Below are positions 52,125 to 63,639 of a stretch of DNA of 64,000 nt, piece by piece. Every line of letters starts with the position of its first letter. Within the stretch, counting starts at the first letter, position 1. The DNA comes from Diabrotica undecimpunctata. Taxonomy: Eukaryota > Arthropoda > Insecta > Coleoptera > Chrysomelidae. A program made the translations under genes and the position numbers. Where the stretch lies: positions 88,390,042-88,454,041 of the forward strand of contig NC_092808.1 in assembly GCF_040954645.1 (NCBI RefSeq), read 5' to 3'. The notes beneath the pieces were generated by a model. It was not told the origin of the DNA, made no database searches, and saw nothing but the letters and a program-made list of their open reading frames with translations.

Positions 52125-53545
52125 TCAATTTTGTAGTATTAGTGCATGGTAAATTTGGCTTAAGTTGCTGATATCAGTTCTCTTATTTAATGCATTAGGT
52201 TGTTTCAAAATATGACACATCTCCATAAACTGTCTCTTATTAAGGTTACGTTCTCTACAGAGAATTCTAACACCATCAAAATTCACAGTATGTTTGGTGT
52301 TGATTGCATGTTCTGCAAGGGCACAAGTATGTTTAGAAAGTTTAATGTCACTACGATGTGAAGTAAGGCGTCCTTTAAGGGAACGGCCAGTTTGACCAAT
52401 ATAACATGCATCACATTCAGAACAGGGTATGTGATAGACTACATTCACTTGTTCCAAAAAGGAAAGAGGTGTTTTAATTTTAGAAAACAAGTTCCTGACA
52501 GTCTTTGAATTATTGATAGCAATCTTAACCGGGATATTGTTCTGTTTGTACAATTTAATAAGCTTTTCAGTAACATATGGGAAATAGGGTAGTGAAGAGT
52601 AATGGGTGGTGGAAGTTGCAATGTTAGGAGAAAGTAGAGTATTGTTGTTCATAATATTATTAGAAATCATTCTAAGTTGATCGCCATTAGGTAAGTCATC
52701 AATAGAAGACCCAAAACTTGTTGAAAAAAGGTATTTATTTATGAGAGATGTAGGGTAAGAATTGTCAGATAGTATACTTCTGAGTAACAAAAGAGAATCC
52801 CTTTTGTTATCAGGATGTGTTAACCTATGGACCCTACAGCTGAGTGCTTTTATAAGATTTATTTTGTATTTGAACGGATGGCAAGAATGATAGTTAAGGA
52901 ACCTATTACTAGCCATAGGTTTCCTGTACCAACTTGTAGTTAGTGTATTGTCATTATTTCTAAAGACACGCATGTCTAAGAAAGGAATACTATTGTTAGA
53001 AGGATCCTCAAGTTCATAAGTAAACTGTAAGTGAGGATCAAAATCATTAAAAATCGATAAGGTAGACTCTACTTTCTCAAAGGGTAAGGCTAACAAAAGG
53101 TCATCAACATACCGTTTAACAAAAGGGATATGGAAATCTATAAGACCCAAACATTCAGATATCAAGTCATCAAGGACAAAGTTAACAAGGATGGGAGATA
53201 TGGATGAACCCATTGGTGTACCAAAAATTTGTAAGTAATATTTATCATTGAAAACCAAAAAATTAGTGTCAAACACTAATTGCAAAAGCTCTACAAATAC
53301 GTCCCAGGAAACGGGGGAGTTTGGTTGGATAGTGTTCCAATGATTTCTTAAAGAAGTGAGAACACTAGAAAAAGGAAGGTTAGTGAAAAGTGATACTACA
53401 TCAAAGCTCACCAAAATGTAATTAAGTGGTAGTTTAAAATTGTTAATAAATGCACTAAATTGAAAAGAATCAAAAATATTATAAGAATTGTGATAATCAT
53501 AGGATTTAGATAGAATATCAGTTAGAAATTTTTTTATTAAATAAA
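52125..53545 (-). CDS. Penelope-like RT and GIY-YIG endonuclease
   Basis: The first ATG is at 53414, but the frame stays open to about 53545 (FLTDILSKSYDYHNSYNIF). RT: VSFDVVSLFTNLPF (first catalytic Asp), FGTPMGSSISPILVNFVLDD, FVKRYVDDLLLALP (catalytic DD), SIPFLDMRVFRND-like region, SWYRKPMASNRFLNYHSCHP. The C-terminus is the GIY-YIG nuclease: VYHIPCSECDACYIGQTGRS, LKGRLTSHRSDIK and CALAEHAINTKH, with the conserved Cys pair and catalytic Arg. No stops over about 470 residues; compared with full PLE proteins the N-terminal part is missing. Confidence 0.9.
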
Positions 53546-53653
53546 ACGTATTTTATAGGCGAAACGTATTCAATAAAAAGATAAAGTAGCACAACTCTTT
53601 TCTTTTTTAATCTCCAAATTGACCGAAAATATCCCTTTCACTTACGAGTACAC

Positions 53654-53660
<7 letters not shown>

Positions 53661-53730
<70 letters not shown>
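53661..53730. repeat. (TA)n array
   Basis: A TA run between the Penelope-like element and the probable solo LTR. Confidence 0.95.
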
Positions 53731-53734
<4 letters not shown>

Positions 53735-55163
53735 ATGATGTATTGTTTGTTTGTGAATGATGAGCAATGAGTATTTTTAATAATATAGGGTTTTTATCGC
53801 GGTTCTCAAAGAATTAGTTTGTAAGTACTTTTTTAAATTATCTTTATTATAACTATTATGAAACACACATATATATCTAACCTAGCCAATGTAAATTTAA
53901 AATAAACTATCTTTAAATTGATACTCTTATAAAACTAATTAAATTCTATAGACAATGTAAAATTTAAACAAACTATCTTCAAAATTGAAATTGTTATGAC
54001 ATTAACTAAATTATATTAACAAAATTTTGTACCTTTCTTTCACTGAATGCCTAAATGAACTGTTTTCCACTATATAGATTCTAATCACCACTGAATGTCT
54101 TCGTACTTCGGTTATCCTTGTTTTTGTGAAATTACTTTTTCCAATTATCAGCTTCTACCAATTTAAGATATATTTTTCTTCACCAGCATTTATAAATCAC
54201 CAAGCAAACCAGCAAACAGCATTTATATTTATTCTTCTTTTCAATATACCAATATCCAATTATTATAAGTTGATTTATACTAATCTCCAATCATAATATA
54301 ATTTTAATTCCTTCCAATATCCATCCAATATTCTTCTAATATACTTTTATAATCTTCAATAATTATTTGTGTATAATTATAAATGTGCATTAAAATATAT
54401 GCATAATTTTTAATCTTCATTTAACTCACTATATTAAACAATTGGATTATTTGTAACTGATTGACTAACTGAATGCACTGGACCTACTTTCTTACTAAAC
54501 TTTTCTGACTGCACTATCTTGAAAATTCTGAATAATTGACTTCACTAAATGAGTCTATCTTCTACTAACTTTCATAATAAACTGGCCATCTTGAATCCAA
54601 ATCACGGGTATTTATATCTTTTCGGATGTTCCAGAACCATCTGGTAAGAAATCATGTTCTATTTAGTTCTATTTCTTCTATATGGATGTTCTCGAAAAAA
54701 AAATATCTATTCGATCCACCAACATAATCATTATTCCAGAATGTTCCAACATAAACACAGGTCAAATTCTGCATTCTGGAGAATTCGTTAATGTTCTATT
54801 GATAATTTTGTTGACATTTAGGCTTTTCAGATCAGAATAAACATTTAAATCATTAAATATATATAAATTAAACATTTTAAACTAACATTATTATTATAAC
54901 CCCACTTTATATTCCTAAAAATTCTTAATTTCTGTCAGTCACTTACTGTATAGTTGGTTGCCTATGCACATGGCTCACTTAAATATATTTACAACATTAA
55001 AATACAACTTTTTACAATTATTATATGCTAATTTCTTAAAAATGCCCTCACATAAATATATTTTTATAAAATTCTCTAGTATATAACTTATTTAAAATAA
55101 TCAAATACTTTTTTATATCTAATATTATGTAGTATATAACTTATAAATTATTTTCTATAAACA
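53731..55163 (-). mobile_element. Probable solo LTR of a gypsy-group element, 1433 bp
   Basis: Begins TGTTATGATG and ends TATAAACA; ATAT lies on both sides (53727-53730, 55164-55167), inside TA-rich sequence. There is no coding sequence. On the minus strand GATATAAATACCCG near 54615 is a good TATA box, so the LTR probably reads in minus orientation. The length is close to the 1.41-kb LTRs at 11-17 kb, but the sequences do not look alike by eye. Confidence 0.5.
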
Positions 55164-55175
55164 ATATCATTTCAA

Positions 55176-55214
55176 TATATATATATACCTATATATATAT
55201 ATATATATATATAT
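55176..55214. repeat. (TA)n array, short
   Basis: TATATATATACC then a further TA run; right flank of the probable solo LTR. Confidence 0.9.
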
Positions 55215-55555
55215 ACATCCTAATATCATTTTCGCATCGATACATTATGCTTTTACTATCAATTTAGCATCGTCTTGCAAAGTAGCATCTGTATATCGAC
55301 GCTACTTTACAAGACCTTAATAACTGTTTTCCCGTACTTGTTACAAGCATTTTAACCATCTCATTGATTAGAGTTTTGATACCGTGTTGGTATTTTAAAA
55401 TATCCGCTTTCTCTTTTTATCCCTTACTGAGTTATATAAGTTTATTCCAGAAAATGTTTGAGTCTAAAATGATGGTACAGTGAAAATATTATATATATTT
55501 AGTTCAGGGTTTTACCGTTTACTCGCTGCCATTATATACATGAAAATGTATATCC
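55215..55555. other. Unassigned flank of the I-clade element
   Basis: AT-rich, no coding signal. It contains GCATCG-type words shared with the region right of the LINE (61380-61395). Confidence 0.3.
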
Positions 55556-55752
55556 CACTTTCATTATCACATAAAGTTCCTCGCGAATTAAAAGATTTAA
55601 GCAGTGTTACAGTTCGTTCGTGATCATTGAATCGATCAGTCGATTTATCGAGTGCGAAGTAATTAACAACAGTGTTTAATTGTGAATAATTTTGTTAAAA
55701 TTTCTAGTGTAGTAGTTCTTATAAGAAACTTAATTATCAGTGAGTGTATAAT

Positions 55753-57294
55753 ATGAGTGCCAACCAGGGGGGTGGTGAAACCCCCCAAATTGGAACTCAA
55801 CCCTCATCCAAAGGTGACATAGATGTCCCAAATATTTGGGATATGGACGTAGAATCAAATCGTAATGTATTCGACAAAACAACAATAGAAAATATCAATA
55901 ATCCAAATGTAAGTACAATAATTAATAATTCTAACGTAAAACATACGGAGACAACAACAGATATAAACGAAAAACCAGTACGTATTCCAAGTTTTTATAA
56001 TAATGTAGATATCGCTCCTTTTTACGTGTATGTTGAAAATAGTCTAGATAAATTTGATGGTAAATTAAACGCAATTAGAATAGGAGATATTTTGTTCAAA
56101 GAACATCCAGAATTGGATTCCAAAATTAATTGCATAGATTCGATAGGGCGTAATAGGTTAAGAATTAAATTAAAAGACTATAAATCGGCAAATAATTTAT
56201 TAAAATCGGTTAATTTAAAGAAATATAATTTGTTGGCATATATTCCTAAATTTATTACACATAAATTTGGCATAATACGAAATATAGATTATGAGTTTGA
56301 TGAAGGGTATGTTAAAGGGAAAATAAATCCAGTTGATATGCATTGTAAATTTAGTGTTGAGGCAGTTAAACGAATGAATCGCAAAGTAATTAAACCGGAC
56401 GGTACTAAAGAATACAAGCCTACAAAAACCTTTTTTGTTACTTTTAAAACATCTAAGTTACCACAATATATATGCATTAATCATGTAAGAATTCCGGTAG
56501 AACCCTACGAGCAAAAGGTCCTACTATGCTTTCATTGTTATAGATACGGTCATTTAATAAAACAATGTAAAAGTAACGTTCGTTGTTTAAAGTGTAAAGA
56601 GGGACACGAGACAAAAGACTGTAAAAAAAATTTGGTAGAAAAATCATGTTTCTATTGTAGTGGAAAACATTACACAAATGAAATAAAAGAGTGTCCAGAA
56701 TTCAATAGACAAAAAGCAATTAAAAAATTAATGACTGAGCAAAATTTATCTTATGCCGAAGCTAACAAAAAAACCCCTAAATTTACTTATGCACAAGTGG
56801 TTAATAAATATCCGGGACCGACCGAAATCTTAAACAATAATTATTTAGCCGACAGTAATCACAATTTAAACAGTAATTCTAATGCTTTTCAGTCACAATC
56901 TAATATATTTCCTTCTTCCCAAATGCAGCCAAGCGGGCAAAAGTCGAGTTCGGTAAACTCCCAGCATTCTGCGGTTTCTCACAAAAGACCTAGGTTGGTG
57001 AGGTCTCAAGAACATGATAATACACTGAATCTACATAAAAAAATTTTATCACCAATTCATTTACCGAGTTCATCGACAGCCGTTTTCGAAAAACAAAATT
57101 ACACTTCAAACTTAACATTGAATCAGCCTCATCAAGAGACTTGTGTCACTGTTACGGAGAATGCTTTAGTAGGTTTAATTTTATCCATTATAGGAATCTT
57201 AAAACAACAAAATAAATTTGAAATTCAAGAATCAACTTTACTTAGTATTATTCAAGATAAATTTAATGCAATATCTGATGAAGAGTTGTTTTAA
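55753..57294 (+). CDS. I-clade ORF1 (Gag-like, zinc knuckles)
   Basis: 513 residues from ATG 55753 (MSANQGGGETPQIGT). The middle holds the conserved fold (PFYVYVENSLDKFDGKLNAI; TFFVTFKTSKLPQYI; PVEPYEQKVLLC). Three zinc knuckles follow: CFHCYRYGHLIKQC, CLKCKEGHETKDC and CFYCSGKHYTNEIKEC, then KFTYAQVVNKYPGP and a Ser/Gln/Asn-rich tail. It binds element RNA in the retrotransposition particle. The frame is intact and overlaps ORF2 by 17 bases. Confidence 0.9.
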   Translation: MSANQGGGETPQIGTQPSSKGDIDVPNIWDMDVESNRNVFDKTTIENINNPNVSTIINNSNVKHTETTTDINEKPVRIPSFYNNVDIAPFYVYVENSLDKFDGKLNAIRIGDILFKEHPELDSKINCIDSIGRNRLRIKLKDYKSANNLLKSVNLKKYNLLAYIPKFITHKFGIIRNIDYEFDEGYVKGKINPVDMHCKFSVEAVKRMNRKVIKPDGTKEYKPTKTFFVTFKTSKLPQYICINHVRIPVEPYEQKVLLCFHCYRYGHLIKQCKSNVRCLKCKEGHETKDCKKNLVEKSCFYCSGKHYTNEIKECPEFNRQKAIKKLMTEQNLSYAEANKKTPKFTYAQVVNKYPGPTEILNNNYLADSNHNLNSNSNAFQSQSNIFPSSQMQPSGQKSSSVNSQHSAVSHKRPRLVRSQEHDNTLNLHKKILSPIHLPSSSTAVFEKQNYTSNLTLNQPHQETCVTVTENALVGLILSIIGILKQQNKFEIQESTLLSIIQDKFNAISDEELF

Positions 57295-60200
57295 GATTTG
57301 CCAGTGGAATTGTAGATCAGCTACATCTAATAAAGAAAATCTTCAAAATATGTTAATAAGTGAAGATATAGATATTGCTATGCTTTCAGAGACATGGTTT
57401 GAGCCATCAAAATATGTAAATTTTGCAGGTTATAACGTTATTAGGGAAGACCGCCCTGACGGATACGGCGGGGTGGCTTTTCTGGTAAAGTTAAAGTTAA
57501 AATATAATGAGATTATTGTAAGACACTCCAATAAACTGCAAGCAAACTGTATCCAACTACTATCAACCAACAAAATCAGTATATTTTTTGTAAACATTTA
57601 TGTTACTCCAAGAAGTTCCATAGGGACGGATGAGTGGGGCGAGTTCTTGGAATCTCTCCCGAAACCATGTGTAATCGGGGGCGATTTCAATGCTCATCAC
57701 ACTGCTTGGGGATGTTTAACAACCAATTCTCAGGGTAACAGGTTACAAGATGCAATAGATAATACGGATTTGGTACTATTAAACGATGGCAGTCATACAT
57801 TAGTGCCCACATTAAACAGTAACTCCTCAGCGATAGACTTAACACTCTGTTCATCAGGCATAGCACATCTTTTTGAGTGGCAAATTATGGACGATCCACA
57901 TGGTTCTAACCATATTCCGATTTTAATTAAATTTAACTGTGAAATGAGCAGTAATGAAATGATGGTGTATAGTAGATGGATAACAAAAAAAGCCAATTGG
58001 AATAAATTTCAAAGCGAAATGGACGAACAATTTATAAATAATGATAATAATTCTAATTACAGCCAATTTATTAATGCAATTAATAATGCAGCTGTAAAAT
58101 CAATACCACAGAGATATAAATATAAGCAAAATAAAAAAAATAAACACTGGTGGAATGATGAATGTCAGGCAAAAGTTAATAACAGAAAACATTTATTTAT
58201 AATATACAAAAACAATCCAAACCTGCAAAATTTAATAAACTATAAAAGAGCTGATGCAATAGCAAAAAGAACGATAAAAATAACCAAATCGGAATCATGG
58301 AAAATATATTGTCAGTCCTTAAATAAAACCACGCCTATGAAACAAGTTTGGTAAAAAGTAAATAGTTATAAAAATAGAAGACAAAACAATACACATTACA
58401 TAGAATCAAGTGCTGAATGGATAGAGGATTTTCAAAATAAATTATGTCCAAAAGTTTGCATTTCTAAACCATTACAACCTTGTGCATATGATTCCTCTGG
58501 AAATTCAGATAATTATTTAACAGCGCCTTTCAGTCTGTATGAATTGAATAGAGCTATGAAAAAAAATTGTAATACATCCCCTGGAAAGGATCAAATTCAG
58601 TATAATATGATATTTAATCTATCTTATTCCGGCAGAAATGCGTTGTTGGATATATATAATAATATATGGTTTAATAAAATACCAATTCCCAATGATTGGC
58701 TTGATTATATTATAGTCCCTTTATTAAAGCCTGGGAAAAAATCTAATAATTCAGATTCTTATCGACCTATAGCTATGGCATCTTGTTTATTAAAAACTTT
58801 TGAACGAATGATTAAAAATAGACTAGAACATTTTTTAGAATTCAATAAACTATTACCCGAAAACCAATTCGGATTTAGAAAAAATCGTTCAACGTTAGAT
58901 AATGTGACTACTCTAGTTACTGACATACAAAGTGGATTCTCACACAATTTTTCAACAACTTGCTTATTCATAGATATAAAAGGAGCGTACGATAATATTC
59001 AATTAGACATTTTAATGGACAAGATGCAAAAGCTAAAACTACCGGAACTACTTATTTTTAATATTTATAAATTGTATAATGAGAGAAATATTTATATTCG
59101 TACAGTAGACAAGTTAATAGGTCCTCAAAAAGCTGCTGTTGGCCTTCCTCAGGGCAGCATATTAAGTCCTATTTTGTACATTATATACTCATTTGACTTG
59201 GACACTATATTCCATAGGAATATAAAAACATTACAATATGCTGATGATATATGTATATATACGGCAGAACAAAATATAGAAAAATGTCATCAAAATTTAG
59301 AGGTAGCTTCAGATTCATTAGAAAAGTGGGTAAAGAATAACGGATTTTCCATTTCAGAAAATAAGTCAGCAGCTGTTACATTTACTAGGAAGAGGTTTCA
59401 TCATCCGTCTTCAATAACACTAAAAAATTACACACTCCCGTACCTAGCTTCAATTAAGTATCTAGGTATTACTCTAGATACAAAACTTAACTGGAAATCT
59501 CATATTCATTATATAACATCTAAAATTGAAAATGCTATAAACATCATAAAAGTTTTCAGCCATAGTAAGTTGGGGGCAGACCCTAATATTTGTCTTCTAT
59601 TTTATAAATCTTTTATTCAGTCAATAATCGATTATGGGTGCGTATTATATGGATCGGCCTCTGAATGTCATCTTAAAAAGATTGATCAAATCCAAAATAA
59701 ATGTCTACGAATCTGTAATGGGTATCTGAAATCTACACCCATAGTTGTTATGGAGGCGGAAAGTTGCATACCTCCACTTCAGTTAAGGAGACAATTCTTA
59801 AGTAATAAAAACTTATTTACGATATACGCAAAAAATGACAATCTTACACACACAATTCATCAGTTAACTATCGAGGTTTTAACAAATCGATATTGGAAAT
59901 ATAAAAAAACTCCTCTATTGATCGAAAGGTATTATAACTACCCAGAAATTAAGGACAATATATTAACTATTAACAACTTAACGTCTTTTAAACACTACGA
60001 TATTCGCCCTGTATTCCATTTAATCGATGACTACCCTAGACTCCCAGAAAAATTACTAAATAAATATTTTCTTAATAAAATTCATCATAAATGGGAAAAT
60101 CATGATTACATCTTTACTGACGGTTCTGTAATTAATGGAAATACCGGTTTGGCTCTTTATCATGTTAATAAGAAAAAAAAGCGACTGTATAAACTGCCTA

Positions 60201-60733
60201 AGGGATCGTCAATATTCACTGCAGAGATAGTCGGAATTAAAAATGCACTAATCTATGCTCAATCCCTATCCGGCACTAATATAGTAATATTCTCTGACTG
60301 CAGAAGTGCATTAGAAAAGATAAAAAATATTAACATAACCGACCAGTATGACGATTTAATTAAAGATGTATATGAAGTACTTACAAAATTGAATAAAAAT
60401 GAAAAGATAAATACATTATCTTGGGTAAAAAGTCATTGTGGGATAGAATATAATGAGATAGCAGATAGATTAGCAAAAAGGGCTACTACAGAAGGGGAGA
60501 TGATTAACATGAAGCTACCTTTGAACGATCACGTAAGCCAAATGAAAATAACCATGAAAACTAAATGGCAAGAAAAATACGAAAAATCCAACTCTGGGAA
60601 AAAGTTTAAATTGTTGCTTCCAAAACTAAACATAAAACCATGGTTTTTTAATGTACAAAATAGAAATTTTAAAAAACAATTTCACGAATCAGAAGTTACC
60701 ATGCAATGTATCCGGAATATAAACACCGTCTAG
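57278..60733 (+). pseudogene. I-clade ORF2: endonuclease, RT and RNase H
   Basis: From ATG 57278. Endonuclease: CQWNCRSATSNKENL, MLSETWF, NIYVTPRSS, IGGDFNAHHTAWG and GSNHIPILI (Asn where Asp is usual in SDH). RT: YRPIAMASCLLKTFERMIKN, ENQFGFRKNRSTLDNVTT, FIDIKGAYDN, VGLPQGSILSPILYIIYSFD and LQYADDICIY. RNase H: YIFTDGSVINGNTG, IFTAEIVGIKNALIYA, VIFSDCRSALEKI and WVKSHCGIEYNEIADRLAK; all four acidic residues present. One in-frame TAA (58352-58354) separates endonuclease and RT where Lys is expected. Confidence 0.9.
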
Positions 60734-60957
60734 GTATCCATAACGAAGATTATTGCGAATGCGGAAAACATGGTAGTTTAGAACATATTATATTAGAATG
60801 CCATTCTATTCAACAAGAGATCTCTACACTACTTAGTAATCTATATAAATTAAAAATAGACACACCTTTTAACTTATCGAGCTTACTTGCAACTGAAGAT
60901 ATACGAGTATATGAGGTTATTTATGTACATACAGTTAAATGTAAATTTAAATTATAA
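60706..60957 (+). pseudogene. I-clade ORF2 C-terminal Cys-His tail
   Basis: In a different frame after a shift at about 60705: YPEYKHRLGIHNEDYCECGK, then GSLEHIILECHS, the CCHC motif that ends R1/I-type ORF2 proteins. It belongs to the preceding ORF. Confidence 0.85.
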
Positions 60958-61297
60958 GCACACTAACATAAATCCCACTCTTTTGTATCCATTCCAGGGG
61001 TCCCCTCCCCCGTGTTATAAAACCCCGCCGAGACGACCCTTCGGCAAATTAGCGGCAAAAAAAAAAAACAAATAATAAATCAAAAACCAAACAATATAGT
61101 TAAAAAAAAACAGTTACATTATAAGGATAATCAATAATATAATATTGAGTATTATGTATAATAATATGTGTTGTTCATTAAATATAAGATAATATTAGAT
61201 ACGCATTAAGTGAAAATTAATACTTAACTGAAGCATTTTCCTTATAACTTTCACACATTTGTTCTGGCTAATTGGCTTAGTTCCAGTGCCATAAAAC

Positions 61298-61300
<3 letters not shown>

Positions 61301-61351
<51 letters not shown>
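61301..61351 (+). repeat. (AC)n tail of the I-clade LINE
   Basis: About 25 AC units ending directly at the target duplication. The microsatellite position suggests it is the LINE 3' tail. Confidence 0.8.
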
Positions 61352-61356
<5 letters not shown>

Positions 61357-61365
61357 TCATTATCA

Positions 61366-61532
61366 ATCATTTTAGCATCAGAAATTTGGCATCGCTGTTG
61401 AATATAATATTACCCACAACGAAATAGTAAATTTAAGAATGTATATATATATTTTTTTCATCCACAAATCATTCTGGCATCATGTTTGGTTAAAAGTAAC
61501 GGGTTATGATATATTGCAACTACCTATTGTAT
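61366..61532. other. Short unassigned spacer
   Basis: No recognised sequence. Confidence 0.3.
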
Positions 61533-62360
61533 CTTCGCTCTAATTGGTCCAGTCGCGACGTACATTCCCTCAAATGATAGGATTTAACCAATAAAATACA
61601 ATAAGACAGAAAAATCAAATATAGCAAAATGTCAAAAAGGCTTTAATTATATATCTTCGTTTCTATAAGTCCAATCGTGACGTACAGTACCTCAAATGAC
61701 AGGATTTAACGAATTGAAAAAAATGAAATAAAAAAATTAAATACAGCAACATGTCCAAAGGGCCGTAGTCACGTATCTTCGGTTCTATTAGTCCAATCGT
61801 GACGTATAGTACCTCTAATGATAGGATTTAACATAAATAATACAATGGGATAGAAAAGTCAAATGCAGAACAATGTCAAAAGGGCCTTAGTTGTTTATCT
61901 TCAGTTCTATTAGTCCAATCATGACGTGTTGTACCTCAAATGAAAGGATTTAACAAATAAAATACAATGAGGTATAAAAATTAAATGGAGTAGCATGTCA
62001 AAATGGCCTTAGTTATGTATCTTCGTTTTTAGTAGCCCAATCGTGACGTACAGTACCTCAAATAATAGGATTTAACCAATCGAATACAATAAGATAGAAA
62101 AATAAAATACATCAGCTTGTCAAAAGGGCCTTAGTTATGTATATACGGTCCTATTAGTCCAATCGTGACGTTTCGTACCTCAAATGATAGAATTTAACTA
62201 ATAGAATACAATGAGATATACAAATTAAATAGAGTAGCCTGGAAAAAGGGCCTTAGTTATGTATCTTCGATCCTATTAGTCCAATCGTGACGTATAGTAC
62301 CTCAAATGGTACCATTTAACCAATAGAATACTACGACGTAGAAATCAAATACATCAACAC
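61533..62360. repeat. 122-bp satellite, seven tandem copies
   Basis: Copies start at 61533, 61655, 61777, 61899, 62021, 62143 and 62265, each exactly 122 bases apart. The conserved core is TTAGTCCAATCGTGACGTA, then GTACCTCAAATGATAGGATT and TTAACCAATA. Copies differ by many substitutions but few indels. No open frame spans the unit. Confidence 0.95.
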
Positions 62361-62430
62361 GCTTTAACGGAGATAATACGATGGTGTATTACTATATAGA
62401 CATACGTCCACTTTTAGTTAACTATTTAGT

Positions 62431-62830
62431 ATGTATTCAGTACTTTGCTTTACGGTTGTTGCGGTTAAACAGAAGAATGTTAAAAATCTTGAAAGCTTTG
62501 AGATGTGGTGCTACCGCTGTATACTAAAAATAAGTTGGGATAAAATTACAAATGAAGAGGTAATACGCAGAATAAATAACGATCCAGAAGTTATACTGAA
62601 TATAAAAAAGAGAAAACTTGAATAGTTTGGCCTCCTGATGAGAGGACAAAAGTACACATTCCTACAAAATATATTGCAAGAAAAAATCCAAGGACGCACA
62701 AATCCAGGCCGTAGAAGAATGTCCTGGATGAGAAATTTAAGAGAGTGGTTTGGCTGTACCACTAACGAATTATTCAAAACAGCAGTAAATAAAATTAGAA
62801 TCGCCCTAATGATATCCAATCTCCGATAGG
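62431..62830 (+). pseudogene. LINE ORF2 C-terminal fragment
   Basis: KNLESFEMWCYRCILKISW, EEVIRRINNDPEVILNIKKR, a stop, then QKYTFLQNILQEKIQGRTNP and GRRRMSWMRNLREWFG, ending FKTAVNKIRIALMISNLR. This is the C-terminal tail of a LINE RT protein, with one in-frame TAG at 62623. It lies between copies of the 122-bp satellite. Confidence 0.75.
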
Positions 62831-62929
62831 AGAGGCACTCAAAGAAGAAGATGTGATAAACTCGAAAAATCTCCAACATTCACTGTTAGACATATGCCTC
62901 CCGTTCAATGCACACATTTACTGCTCCTT

Positions 62930-63000
62930 GACGCTGTGACGAGAATGAGATAGGATTTAACAAATAGAATGACAGAAAACTAAACAAGACAGTGTGTCAA
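62930..63000. repeat. Diverged eighth copy of the 122-bp satellite
   Basis: CTGTGACGAGAATGAGATAG followed by GATTTAACAAATAGAATGAC and later GTGTCAAAC matches the satellite unit. It is separated from the array by the LINE fragment. Confidence 0.6.
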
Positions 63001-63389
63001 ACGTGGAATGCGTCGCAGAATGTGAAATATTAGCGTAAAATTATATGATGGCCATAGACGGTTCTTTAATACCCAGCAAACGACTCGCTTTGTAAAGTTA
63101 CATAGGAGGGATCTGTGCGAGAAAAAGTCGATCATTCGTTTTATAACCCAAAGGGGACCATAAAATATTTAACGTTAAAATGTGACATAATGTAACGGTA
63201 TGACAAATCTTTTTTCTCCCGCATGTGCATGCCTGTGTACCTATACAAGGGGAGTCGTGCATAACCTTTAAGTTGATCGTAATACATAACTGCAACAACA
63301 AGTATGTTGACGACTTGGGTTAGTATATACAGTGCATTCCGTACGTTTTTTAAACATGCTTAGGAAATTGTTGACTGGAGGCTATTAAA
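63001..63389. other. Unassigned sequence
   Basis: No coding signal or repeat recognised. Confidence 0.3.
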
Positions 63390-63570
63390 GAAGTTCTTAA
63401 AATTTTTGCGGGTCACCGCCTTTTCTGTAAATGGAGTGAATATTGTTATCCATTTAATTTTTTTTCTCAGTTGAATAATTCCTGCTGGTATTTGGTCTAA
63501 GCTTACTTCTTTTCCCCATTCAATCTGTTTCATAGCTAATTCTACTACTTTATAGTGCCCTGTTCACCTG
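63390..63570 (-). pseudogene. LINE RT N-terminal fragment
   Basis: Minus strand: VVELAMKQIEWGKEVSLDQI then PAGIIQL, the segment that opens the RT domain of many LINEs (usually KxGKAPGxDxIPAE). No further motifs. Confidence 0.5.
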
Positions 63571-63639
63571 TTTTGGTAATTTCGGACTATTTCATTTCTT
63601 ATAACATAAAACAGTTGTTTCAGATATCTTTATCGCGTT

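Larger units (their letters stand above)
51525..53660 (-). mobile_element. Penelope-like element, 5'-truncated, with inverted end
   Basis: A minus-strand element with RT and GIY-YIG endonuclease. The 3' region at 51525-51628 is repeated in inverted orientation at about 53558-53660, directly upstream of the truncated RT. (TA)n arrays lie at both outer edges. Inverted terminal copies are known for Penelope-like elements. The start of the protein (N-terminal RT region) is lost. Confidence 0.85.
55570..61351 (+). mobile_element. Full-length I-clade LINE, 5782 bp
   Basis: CACTTTCATTATCA (14 bp) flanks both ends at 55556-55569 and 61352-61365. The order is 5' UTR of about 180 bases, ORF1, overlapping ORF2 with endonuclease, RT and RNase H, a Cys-His tail, 3' UTR and an (AC)n tail. 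Only two coding defects were found, a stop at 58352 and a frameshift near 60705. RNase H after RT and the two-ORF layout place it in the I clade. Confidence 0.9.

Noticed and set aside
51905..52171. Plus-strand 88-residue frame (MSILECYINNGK...)
   Set aside because: Lies mostly in the noncoding 3' part of the minus-strand Penelope-like element; no known motif and no support.
53731..55163. Homology of the putative solo LTR to the 1.41-kb LTRs at 11-17 kb
   Set aside because: Similar length and target, but the sequences do not align by eye beyond the first bases.
61533..62360. CRISPR-like array
   Set aside because: Units are contiguous 122-bp tandem repeats without spacers, in a eukaryotic setting.
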